Shown: positions 9,830 through 19,483 of the stretch, in pieces | Layout of the letters: each line of letters opens with the position of its first letter | Numbering within the stretch: position 1 is the first letter of the stretch | Source: Euglena gracilis | Taxonomy: Eukaryota > Euglenida > Euglenophyceae > Euglenales | DNA: 64,000 nt | NCBI GenBank assembly: GCA_039621445.1 | Contig: CP154954.1 | Span: 1,984,001 to 2,048,000 of the forward strand | Reading direction: 5' to 3' | Notes under the pieces: model-generated | What the model saw: only the letters and a program-made list of their open reading frames with translations | Told to the model about the DNA's origin: nothing | Database searches by the model: none | Position numbers and translations under genes: made by a program

Positions 9830-11636
9830 GACATTAAGAGAGAGCACCTACACAGGTCTTTTCCAAAAAAAACAATTAAAACGTCCAGCAGCAATTTTGG
9901 GACACTGTGACTTGAGACGAAGAGAAACAATATCCTGGCAAATGCAGTGGCAAATCCTCAATGTTTGCCCCAGCTTCCAAAGCGATCAGAGCAGGGCCGT
10001 GGTGATGGGTGCAGCCATCACCGTGACCTCCGCGTGTAGGAACAACCTGCGCAGAAGAGAGAAAACACCGCACAGACAAAAACACAGAAACACGTCACCC
10101 AACTGCACAAACCTCAAACGCCCTGTGGTTGTTAGCCCTTGCTCTGCTGACAAACAACACGCGAAGTGGCAAATCCTCAATGTTTGCCCCAGCATCCAAA
10201 GCGATCAGAGCAGCACCATGGTGATGGATACAGCCATCTTGGTGAGCTCGGCGTGCAAGAACAACCTGCGCAGAACAGAGAAAACACCGCACCTCACCCA
10301 ACTGCACACACAGTCAAACACTGCACAAACCTCAAATCTGTGCCTGTCTGAAACAGGTGCGGAGACGTGCGGTTTCATTGCTCCGTAAACAGCAATGTAG
10401 AGGAGCTGGTGCGGCGCATGGAGGAGCACCTACAGAAGTCTTTTTGAAAAACAAACCTTAAAACCTCGAGCAGCAATTTCAAAACAGGGCGATGATTTAA
10501 TCAGCACCATGTCCAGCCAACCACAAACTACAACGCACAAAAAAGTGAACTGAACAAAAAAGAGATACGCCGTACGCGAAGTGGCAAATCCTCAATGTTT
10601 GCCCCAGCATCCAAAGCGATCAGAGCAGGGCCATGGTGATGGGTACAGCCATCTTGCAAGAACAACCTGCACAGAACGGAGAAAACACCGCAGAAAAACG
10701 TATCACCCAACTGCACACACAGTCAAACACTGCACAAACCTCAAAGGTGCGCCTCTCTTCCCTGGTTAAAACACGTGCGGAGACGTGCGGTTTCATCGTC
10801 GCTCCGCAAACAGCAATGCGAAGGAGCTGGTGCGGCGCACGGAGGACACACACCCACACACTGCACACACTGCTCTCGTTCCAAAATGTACATTCGGGGG
10901 ACCTTGCCAGGGCCACAACTTTGGCCCCGTGGCCCGTTTGCCCTTGCTCTTAAAATTTTTTCTGGGATTTTTGGGGGTACTCTTTCCAAAAAAACTGGGG
11001 GCTGGGGCTGGTTGGCCAGTTTTGGACATCCAGTTTTGCCTAAATGCTCCAAAATGTACATTCGGGGGGTTTGGTTGGGGCCGAAACCTTGCCGGGGCCA
11101 TAACTTTGGCCCTGTGGCCCGTGATTTAATCAGCTCCAACTTGGACTTGCCAGCCAATTAGCTGCGCTGGAGGAGTACCTGCACATGGCTGCAGAAGCAC
11201 ATTTCAAAATTTTTCCAAAAAACCAAAAAACAGAAAATGTCTTTTCCAAAAAAACAAAAAAAAAACAGCTCGAGCTGCCTGCTGCATGTTTCCCAATTTC
11301 CCAAACCCACGGACCGAAAACCACATCACGCCAGCCAAACGCAGAGGAAGAAAAAAGTGAACCACAAAACACACCATTGTCAAACAATCTTCTTCTCACT
11401 GCTCTCCCTTCGAATTCTTCTGCACCTGAGGAGGGATATAATAAAGAAATAAATGTACGCCTTTCACTTGCCAGCACACCAAAAGCTTCATTCCATGTTC
11501 TGGAGGGAACATGCTGCCGCGGCGACCGTCGCGGTGTAGAATCTTGACTCGGACTTCTCCGACTGTCGGGAGTTCCGGGAGATCGTGGTGAACAGTATCT
11601 CTCCCTTTCCTTCCTCTCCTTCCCCTTCTTTGTCAT
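9724..11636 (-). CDS. Intron-containing - strand gene with a basic Ser/Pro-rich first exon and tandemly duplicated exons
   Basis: Exon 1 (11636-11480) starts MTKKGKERKERERYC, turns Ser/Pro/Arg-rich, and ends SRTWNEAF at a GT donor in phase 1, like its paralogue at 18675. Further in are symmetric phase-0 exons: 10429-10331 (33 codons, VLLHAPHQLLYIAVYGAMKP...) and 10265-10161 (35 codons, HQDGCIHHHGAALIALDAG then ANIEDLPLR). Related exons at about 10850-10740, 10666-10576 and 10046-9952 show the pair was duplicated two or three times. The copy at 10666 lost 14 bases and the copy at 9952 lost its donor. The phrase ALDAGANIED recalls ankyrin repeats, but the match is too short to call. The last exon seen (9812-9724) is Ala/Ser-rich (STTPSTGAAAAAVRGG). 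Phase-1 exon 1 has no confirmed partner, and the 3' end is unknown. Confidence 0.4.
10880..11125. repeat. Isolated copies of the 185-bp satellite in intron 1
   Basis: About 1.3 units of the satellite found at 1-505 and 16785-18660 lie here, within the first intron of the - strand gene starting at 11636. A TGATTTAATCAGCT element follows directly at 11122. Confidence 0.8.
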
Positions 11637-11639
11637 CGC

Positions 11640-12009
11640 TCCATCCGGACTTCTCCGCCACCTGTAAACAATCATGATCGATCAGTGTTGCTGTCCACGT
11701 GCAAACCTGCGCGCTGCGCTCTCATTCTCGCTCACATCAACTCAAATTCGTTCATGGCGAACCGCTGTGAGAAAAACGGGAGGGATACAAAAACCCGTAA
11801 GGCATCGCCCGACCCCGCGCTCCGGCATCGACCGAATTTAACGGGTATCTCACGCCAGACGCCAAAGCACGATTTCGGACCCCGGTCAGCGGACGCAGCG
11901 TCCGATCGGCCACCGATCGGGACCTCCGGCCCCGGCCCACGCGCCCGGGTTGTGGGCAAAACCCCCCCTACGGGCCCGGAACGCGACGGAATCGCGGGAG
12001 TCGCGTAGC
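11640..12009. promoter_or_regulatory. Upstream region of the - strand gene at 11636
   Basis: No convincing ORF is present. From about 11810 the sequence is GC-rich and related to the divergent regions at 1028-1220 and 19080-19250, sharing phrases such as GCGCGACGGAATC and CTACGG. I read it as the upstream region of this third family member. No + strand partner gene is visible beyond it. Confidence 0.35.
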
Positions 12010-12440
12010 GGAATGATTACAGGGCTCCGGTTATGGTAGGGGGACAAGCGGCGGGGGCCCGTGCTGACGCACGGGCCGGATAGCACGATCCAAGGGCTAC
12101 ATTTATAACCCAGGCACGTCCTCCAGCTCCCCCGGAAAGCGAAAAATGTGCATTTTGGTTGGCTGATTTGGTGGCTTGGCTTCAAGTCCCTTGCTTAACT
12201 AAATATAGCTCCCATTGCATCCCTCCGAGGTATGCACCCGAAGCCCGTAGGACCCGTGCGTGAGCACGGGCCGGAAGTAGCCCCAGCTAGCTACATTTAT
12301 TTCCAAAGCGCGCTCCCTCGGATACGAAAAATCTGCATTTTGGGTGGCCGATTTGCTTGATTAGCTCCCAAAGCATCCCTCCGTGATATGCAGCCCCCCC
12401 CTCCCCGTAGCTGTGCACGGAGGCCCGTGCTGACGCACGG
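12010..12440. repeat. Tandem 180-190-bp units, each beginning with the GC hairpin
   Basis: Three successive blocks begin with the hairpin (12056-12077, 12253-12270, 12422-12440). Two of them are followed by GCTACATTTAT, CGAAAAATSTGCATTTTGG and a GCATCCCTCCG phrase. The promoter-type hairpin has therefore been multiplied here as part of a larger unit. No gene is seen. Confidence 0.7.
12056..12077. promoter_or_regulatory. Conserved 9+4+9 hairpin upstream of the 11636 gene
   Basis: A perfect stem GGCCCGTGC / GCACGGGCC with loop TGAC, 420 bp upstream of the - strand ATG at 11636. It is the first of three hairpins in the local tandem array. Confidence 0.6.
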
Positions 12441-12539
12441 CGGCGTGTGGTGGCCGGGAAAATATCGAGCACCACAGCTCCAAATGGCAGGGATTTGGGG
12501 CGGCCTGGTGATTTCGGGGCACCTAGGGCTTGTCCATCC

Positions 12540-13080
12540 AAAAGAGCAGTATTTTTGCTATCGCCGCCCTCGAAAACCCCCTTCCGGAGCGCGTCACAGG
12601 GCATCCACGCCACACCCATTCAGAAATATGCCACCCCCCGGCTTGGAGGAGTGGTTTTGTGCCGCATGGGAGTGCCCATGAGAGTGCGCCGGCGTTTCTT
12701 GAGGGCTCTGATGTGTCGGTCAGCTAAAGCAAAGTTTTTTTTTTTGCAATCCCGGCCCTCGAAAATTCCCTTCCGGAGCACATCAGGGGCCGCCATTGCA
12801 CACCCCTTCCGAGATATGCCACCGCCCCCGCCTAAATACCGACAAATAGCCCAGGAAATTGAGGTATAGAGGAGGTTGAAAAACCTCTACCTCTACCGCT
12901 GTCCCTCGCCCTCCATGCAGGAAGTCGTTTTTTTGGAATCGCGTCCGTCTAAAACCCTCTGCCGGAGCACATTAGGGGTCCTCCGCAGCACGCAGGTTGC
13001 CCCCCCCGTCCTGGAAGGGGGGCTTTATGTTCCCTGCGGTTTGAGGGCAGCCTACTACGACGGCCAGCCTCAGGTTACGC
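12540..13080. repeat. Degenerate triplicated block, about 180-bp unit
   Basis: Three diverged copies start near 12560, 12748 and 12935. They share CTCGAAAA or TCTAAAA, CCCTTCCGGAGC (or CTGCCGGAGC), CACATYAGGGG, and, in the first two copies, ATATGCCACC. Short + strand frames here are not supported as genes. Confidence 0.6.
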
Positions 13081-13699
13081 CTTCAAGATGAGAGTTATAA
13101 AAAATATCTCATACCTTCAGGAAAAAAAACTGAGAAAAAAAACTGAGCCTCGGAAAACAAAAGAAAACAAATGTCTGACATTCCAGATGCGCCCGATTTT
13201 TTAATCTGAAAAAGCTGATTAAATCAGCGGTGGTTTTTTTTGTCACCGCTCACCCTTTCTCCCTGTCCTTGACTTTTCCTGCCCCCCCCCCTGCTGATTG
13301 CAAAAAAAGGCCAAGTCCAGAAAAGCGACAAAGCAAAATGCGTGTGATGTGCGTCATCCACCTCAATCAGCATTCGCATTCGCATGACCTGTGAGGAGCA
13401 AACAAAAAATGCAGAACGCAGCATCAAAACAGCATCCAAAAAAAGAAAACAAAGATGAAACTGCTTCTTTTCTTTAAAAAAAAGAAGTTTACAAATGGTG
13501 GAGTCACGGGACACGGGACAAAATCGAAAAAAAGTCTGCCCCGTAATTCTGAAAAAAGCCCAGGTCCAAAAAATACCCCAGGGTTGGATGGGAAGCCTTG
13601 GGGGGTCGAACCCCCCCTCCCGACACGGAGGGGGGGGTGGGTCGGACCCCCCCCTCCTACCTCGAAACTGAGTGGGGGCCGATTTTTCGATTTCATGGA
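13081..13699. other. No gene recognised; single AGCTGATTAAATCAGC element
   Basis: A-rich and then mixed sequence. One AGCTGATTAAATCAGC copy lies at about 13210. From about 13545 the sequence becomes C/G-run rich and grades into the satellite that follows. No coding signal beyond chance frames. Confidence 0.6.
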
Positions 13700-14023
13700 C
13701 GGGCAAAGGGCCAGAAAATGCGGGAAATTTTGGCTGGACCCCCCCTGGGTTTTTTCAGAAAATGCGGTTGGGAAATTCTTGGCTGGACCCCCCCCCCGCA
13801 ATCCAAAAAATACGTTTGGGAAATTTTGGGACCCACCTGGGTTTTTCAAAAAAAAAACAACGGTTGAGAAATTTTGGCTGGACCCCCCCTGGGTTTTTCA
13901 GAAAATGCGGTTGGGAAACTTTGGCTGGACCTCCCCTGGGTTTTTCAAAAAATACGGTTGGGAAATTTTGGCTGGACCCCCCCCCGGTAATCCAAAAAAA
14001 AAAAAACAAAAAAAAAAAATAAA

Positions 14024-14062
<39 letters not shown>

Positions 14063-15715
14063 GGGGAAATTTGGGCTGGACCCCCCCGCAATCCAAAAAA
14101 TACGGTTGGGAAATTTTGGGACCCACCTGGGTTTTTCAAAAAAAAAAACGGTTGAGAAAATTTGGCTGGAAATTTTGGCTTTTTTCAGAAAATACGGTTG
14201 GGAAATTTTGGCTCTACCCCCCCTGGGATTTTCAGAAAACGCGGTTGGGAAAGTTTGGCCCCTGGGTTTTTCAAAAAACACGGCTGTGAAACTTTGGCTG
14301 GAGCCCCCTGGGTTATTTTTTGAAAATGCGGTTGGGAAATTTTGGCAGGACCCCCCTCTGTAATCCAAAAAATGCGGTTGGGAAATTTTGGCTGGACCCC
14401 CCCTGGGATTTTCAGAAAATGCGGTTGGGAAATTTTTTGCTGGACCCCCCCTGGGATTTTCAGAAAATGCGGTTGGGAAATTTTGGCTGCCCCCCCCCCC
14501 CCCGTAATCCAAAAAAATGCGGTTGGGAAAATTTGGGACTCACCTGGGTTTTTCAAAAAATGCGGTTGGGAAAATTTCGGACTCACCTGGGTTTTTCAAA
14601 AAAAACGGTTGGGAAATTCTGGCTGGACCCCCCTGGGATTTTCAAAAAATGCGGTTGGGAAATTTTGCCTGGACCTCCCGTGGGTTTTTCAAAAAATACG
14701 GTTGGGAAATTTTGGCTGCACCCCCCCCCCGTTAATCCAAAAAAATGCGGTTCGGAAATTTTGGCTGGACCCCCCGGGATTTTCAGAAAATGCGGTTGGG
14801 AAACTTTGGCTGGACCTCCCCTGGGTTTTTCAAAAAATACGGTTGGGAAATTTTGGCTGGACCCCCCCCCGTAATCCAAAAAATACGGTTGGGAAATTTT
14901 GGCTGGACCCCCCCGCAATCCAAAAAATACGGTTGGGAAATTTTGGGACCCACCTGGGTTTTTCAAAAAAAAAAACGGTTGAGAAAATTTGGCTGGAAAT
15001 TTTGGCTTTTTTCAGAAAATACGGTTGGGAAATTTTGGCTCTACCCCCCCTGGGATTTTCAGAAAACGCGGTTGGGAAAGTTTGGCCCCTGGGTTTTTCA
15101 AAAAACACGGCTGTGAAACTTTGGCTGGAGCCCCCTGGGTTATTTTTTGAAAATGCGGTTGGGAAATTTTGGCAGGACCCCCCTCTGTAATCCAAAAAAT
15201 GCGGTTGGGAAATTTTGGCTGGACCCCCCCTGGGATTTTCAGAAAATGCGGTTGGGAAATTTTTTGCTGGACCCCCCCTGGGATTTTCAGAAAATGCGGT
15301 TGGGAAATTTTGGCTGCCCCCCCCCCGTAATCCAAAAAAATGCGGTTGGGAAAATTTGGGACTCACCTGGGTTTTTCAAAAAATGCGGTTGGGAAAATTT
15401 CGGACTCACCTGGGTTTTTCAAAAAAAACGGTTGGGAAATTCTGGCTGGACCCCCCTGGGATTTTCAAAAAATACGGTTGGGAAATTTTGGCTGGACCTC
15501 CCCCGTAATCCAAAAAAATGCGGTTCGGAATTTTGGCTGGATCCCCCCTGGGATTGCAGAAAATGCGGTAGGGAAATTTTGGCTGCCCCCCCCCCGTAAT
15601 CCAAAAAATGCGGTTTGGAAATTTTGGTTGGACCCCCCCCTGGGATTTTCCTAAAATGCAGTTGGGAAATTTTGGCTCGACCCCCCATGGGTTTTTCAAA
15701 AAGCCCAGGGGGATC
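13700..15715. repeat. Satellite of about 55-65-bp units with an 828-bp higher-order repeat
   Basis: Units combine CGGTTGGGAAATTTTGGCTG, GACCCCCC and either CCTGGGTTTTTCAAAAAA or CGTAATCCAAAAAA. A block of about 600 bp from 14100 recurs almost exactly at about 14928, giving a higher-order period near 828 bp. All long frames on either strand (Trp/Phe/Pro-rich on +, PQNFPT-like on -) come from the repeat. An A run of about 40 bases lies at 14020-14060. Confidence 0.92.
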
Positions 15716-16435
15716 CAGCCAAATTTCCCCCCATACTTCGGAAAAATAGCCCAGGGGGGTCCAAGAATTTCCCCCCGTAATCGTAATCCTGAAAAAAAGC
15801 CCAGGGGGGCCCAACAAAAATTTCCCCCCGTTATCGTATTCCTGAAAAAAAGCCCAGGGGGTCAAAAATACCCCCCCCCCCGTAATCCTGGAAAAAAAAG
15901 GCCCAGGGGGGTCCAAAAATTTCCCCCCGTAATCCTGAAAAAAAGCCCAGGGAGTCCAAAAAATTCTCCCGTAATCCTGCAAAACAGCCCAGGGGAGTTT
16001 CAGCCAAATTTCCCCCGTAAGCCCAGGGGGGTCCAGCTAAAATTTTTCCCGTAATCCTGAAAAAAAGCCCAGGGAGGCCAAAAACTTACCCCCCTGTAAT
16101 CCTGAAAAAAGTCCAGGGGGGTCCAAAAATTTCCCCCCGTAATTAGGATAAAAGCCCAGGGGCTCCAAAAATTTCCCCCGTGATCGTGAAAAAAAAAGCC
16201 CAGGTGGGTCCAAAAATTTCCCCCGTAATCGTAATCCTGAAAAAGAGCCCAGGGGGGTCTGAAAATCCCCCCCGTAATCCTGAAAAAAAGTCCAGGGGGT
16301 CCAAAAAATTCGCCCCGTAATCCTGAAAATAAACCCGGGGGGGGTCCAACCAAATTTCCCCCCGTGATTCGTAAAAAAAGCCCAGGGAGTCCAAAAATTT
16401 CCGCCCGTAATCCTGAAAAAAAAGCCCAGGAAAAC
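15716..16435. repeat. Second satellite, about 42-46-bp unit
   Basis: Some 16 units of AAAAAGCCCAGGGGGGTCCA followed by AAAATTTCCCCCCGTAATCC, with the CGTAATC core sometimes doubled. It appears to be an inverted relative of the preceding satellite, since both share CCAGGGG/CCCCTGG and GTAATCC. Confidence 0.9.
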
Positions 16436-16784
16436 TGGCATGGGGTGGGTCACGGGAACGTGCAGAGTGTGGCTTTGCCAACAGGAGGTAGAGACCACCT
16501 TATGGTGCTCCTCCCCTTTGGGCAAGACCACCACTCCAGCACTGTTGCCCGAAAAAAGCCGCTCCCCCTACCTCTGGGCCTAGGTTGCCCGAGCAGGGAG
16601 CGACGGGGGGATTTTGAAAATTTCCAACCCACACGCCTCTCCGGTCCCAACCCTTCTGTCCTTCTCGTCATTTCATATGAGAGGGGCCCAACCCATAGAT
16701 TGTTGATCCCTTGGCTGAGTAAATCCCTGCAGATGGGGGGGACGATAATCCCAACACCAAATCGCAAATCACAAAAAAGGGTTT
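16436..16784. other. Unique spacer between satellites
   Basis: About 350 bp of non-repetitive sequence. No ORF has support on either strand. The stretch AATCCCAACACCAAATCGCA precedes the next satellite array. Confidence 0.5.
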
Positions 16785-18660
16785 TTAAGAATGCTCTTTC
16801 CAAAAAACCGGGGGGCTGGGGCTGGCTGGCTGGCCAGTTTTGGCCTGAATGCCCTGAATGTGCATTGTAGGGGGGGTTGGGGCCGAAAACTTGCCAGGGC
16901 CATAACTTTGGCCCCGTGGTTCGTTAGCCCTTGCTCTAAAAATTTTTCTGGGGTTTTGGGGGGTGCTCTTTCCAAAAAACTGGGGGGCTGGGGCTGACTG
17001 GCCAGTTTGGGTCACCCTGTTTTGGCCTAAATGCCCTGAAATGTACATTCGGGGGGCGGGTTGGCCAAAAACCTTGCCGGGGCCATAACTATGGCCCTGT
17101 GGCCCGTTTGCCCTTGCTCTAAAAAAATTTTCTGAGGTTTTTGGGGGTGCTCTTTCCAAAAAACTGGGGGGCTGGGGCTGACTGGCCAGTTTGGGTCACC
17201 CTGTTTTGGCCTAAATGCCCTGAAATGTACATTCGGGGGGGGGGGCCGGTTGGCCAAAAACCTTGCCGGGGCCATAACTATGGCCCCGTGGCCCGTTTGC
17301 CCTTCCTCTAAAAAAATTTTCTGAGGTTTTTGGGGGTGCTCTTTCCAAAAAACTGGGGGGCTGGGGCTGACTGTCAAAATTTGGTCACCCAGTTTTGCCT
17401 AAATGCCCCGGAATGTACATTGTGGGGGGGGGGGGTGGGGGCCGAAAACTTGCCGGGGCCATAACTTTGGCCCCGTGGTTCGTTAGCCCTTGCTCTAAAA
17501 AAATTTTCTGGGGTTTTTGGGGTTGCTCTTTCTAAAAAAACTGCTTGGCTGGGGCTGACTGTCAAAATTTGGACACCCAGTTTTGGCCTAAATGCCCGGA
17601 ATGTACATTGTGGGGGGGGTTGGGTCCGTAAACTTGCCGGGGCCATAACTATGGCCCCGTGGCCCGTTTGCCCTTGCTCTAAAAAAATTTTCTGGGGTTT
17701 TTGGGGTTGCTCTTTCTAAAAAACTGCTTGGCTGGGGCTGACTGTCAAAATTTGGACACCCAGTTTTGGCCTAAATGCCCGGAATGTACATTGTGGGGGG
17801 GGGTTGGGTCCGTAAACTTGCCGGGGCCATAACTTTGGCCCCGTGGCCCGTTTGCCCTCGCTCTAAAAATTTTTTCTGGGGTTTTTGGGGTTGCTCTTTC
17901 TAAAAAACTGCTTGGCTGGGGCTGACTGTCAAAATTTGGACACCCAGTTTTGGCCTAAATGCCCGGAATGTACATTGTGGGGGGGGTTGGGTCCGTAAAC
18001 TTGCCGGGGCCATAACTTTGGCCCCGTGGCCCGTTTGCCCTCGCTCTAAAAATTTTTTCTGGGGTTTTTGGGGGTGCTCTTTCTAAAAAACTGCTTGGCT
18101 GGGGCTGACTGTCAAAATTTGGACACCCAGTTTTGGCCTAAATGCCCGGAATGTACATTGTGGGGGGGGTTGGGTCCGTAAACTTGCCGGGGCCATAACT
18201 TTGGCCCCGTGGTTCGTTAGCCCTTGCTCTAAAAAAATTTTCTGGGGTTTTTGGGGGTGCTCTTTCCAAAAAACTGCTTGGCTGGGGCTGACTGTCAAAA
18301 TTTGGACACCCAGTTTTGGCCTAAATGCCCGGAATGTACATTGTGGGGGGGGGGGTTGGGTCCGTAAACTTGCCGGGGCCATAACTTTGGCCCCGTGGCC
18401 CGTTTGCCCTCGCTCTAAAATTTTTTTCTGGGGTTTTTGGGGGTGCTCTTTCCAAAAAACTGCTTGGCTGGGGCTGACTGTCAAAATTTGGGCACCCAGT
18501 TTTGGCCTAAATGCCCGGAATGTACATTCGGGGGGGCGGGTTGGCCAAAAACCTTGCCGGGGCCATAACTATGGCCCCGTGGCCCGTTTGCCCTCGCTCT
18601 AAAAGAATTTCTGAGGTTTTTGGGGGTGCTCTTTCCAAAAAGCCCCGGCTGTGTGGCAAA
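16785..18660. repeat. Long array of the 185-bp satellite (about 10 units)
   Basis: This is the same family as at 1-505, in the same orientation. Units carry TGTACATTSGGGGG, GCCGGGGCCATAACTWTGGC and GGTGCTCTTTCCAAAAAACTG. It lies immediately 3' of the - strand first exon at 18675-18816, in the position that 1-505 has relative to 575-710, so it is most likely intronic. Confidence 0.92.
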
Positions 18661-18674
18661 GGTTTTGGTCATAC

Positions 18675-18816
18675 CGAAAGCTTCGTTCCACGTCCTCGAA
18701 GATGGTGATCTTGGGGATCTTCTCGGGCTTGGGGTGTCCTGCGGTGCTTGGGCTTGTCCGCGTGTGTGGAAAATCTTCCTTTCCTTCTCCTTTTCCTTCC
18801 TCGGAGTTCGCGGCAT
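18675..18816 (-). CDS. First exon of a - strand gene, paralogue of 575-710 and 11480-11636
   Basis: The ATG is at 18816-18814. The peptide starts MPRTPRKEKEKERKIFHTRG, becomes Ser/Pro-rich (SPRRSPRSPSSRTWNEAF), and ends at a GTATGA donor in phase 1. The WNEAF end and donor position match the exon at 11480, and the first ten residues match 575-710. The continuation would lie beyond the satellite intron to the left, but I found no downstream exon before 16785. A second open frame through the same bases (with PKITIFEDVERSF) shows how easily these exons can be misread. Confidence 0.5.
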
Positions 18817-19483
18817 TGGGATCAGCCCAAAGTCTCAGCCCTTCGAGGCATCCTCCCTCATGAAAGCCCTGAATGAAACATTGAAAAGGGTGAGGGATGA
18901 GACACAGGACAACCTCTCCATTGACGGAGCCAGAAGCTGCAAGACGACAGCCGGAACCCTCACATTCTGGGCTTAAAGCTGCAAGGGAATGGAAACAAAG
19001 ATTCCGAATTAGGAATTCCCTAAATAGGCTGTAAACCTTTACACTCCAACTCGTGAACGTATTCAAAGCACAGTTCGGGACCGGGCATGCGACCTGCACG
19101 AAACCGAGGCGGTTCTGACGAACCCTGTCCCGTCGGCGGGTGCTGCTGCGTTGCCGCCAAATGTACCCCTACGGCGCACATTCGCGTCCGCATTCGCCGA
19201 AAGCGCGACGGAATCTGTCCACACGGCTCGGGTTATGGTTAGGAGACAAGCCGGTGGGGCCCGTGCTGACGCACGGGCCAAAGGACAGGGATCGCGCAAG
19301 GGTGCGCGAGCTGTTCGTCGCGCGCACGGTCGCAGCAGTTAGGAATTGCGCAGAAGGCGTGGGGTTGTTAGTGTTGCTATTGCGTTGCAGCGTAGGTATT
19401 GCAGGTTTCGTCGGGGTTTGTGTTTGCTTTGTGTGGTGCATGTGTGTCTTGTCTCTTCTGACAGGAGCAGTATGTAGTGGAGG
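18817..19483. promoter_or_regulatory. Divergent intergenic region between the 18816 (-) and 19484 (+) start codons
   Basis: These 667 bp match the role and partly the sequence of 711-1447. No ORF is supported. The hairpin at 19258-19279 lies about 440 bp from the - strand start and 205 bp from the + strand start. Confidence 0.45.
19258..19279. promoter_or_regulatory. Conserved 9+4+9 hairpin, copy at the second gene pair
   Basis: Stem GGCCCGTGC, loop TGAC, stem GCACGGGCC. It is preceded by GGTTATGGTTAGGAGACAAG, a context shared with 12028-12050 and, less exactly, with 1193-1215. Confidence 0.6.

Noticed and set aside
11185-11547. 120-residue + strand frame
   Set aside because: It is antisense to the first exon and intron of the - strand gene starting at 11636 and is made largely of A-runs.
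13424-16353. Long overlapping frames on both strands
   Set aside because: All arise from satellites whose unit contains no stop in several frames; composition is periodic and no start or splice signal fits.
17027-18484. Frames of 90-130 residues in the 185-bp satellite
   Set aside because: They repeat with the satellite period and occur on both strands.
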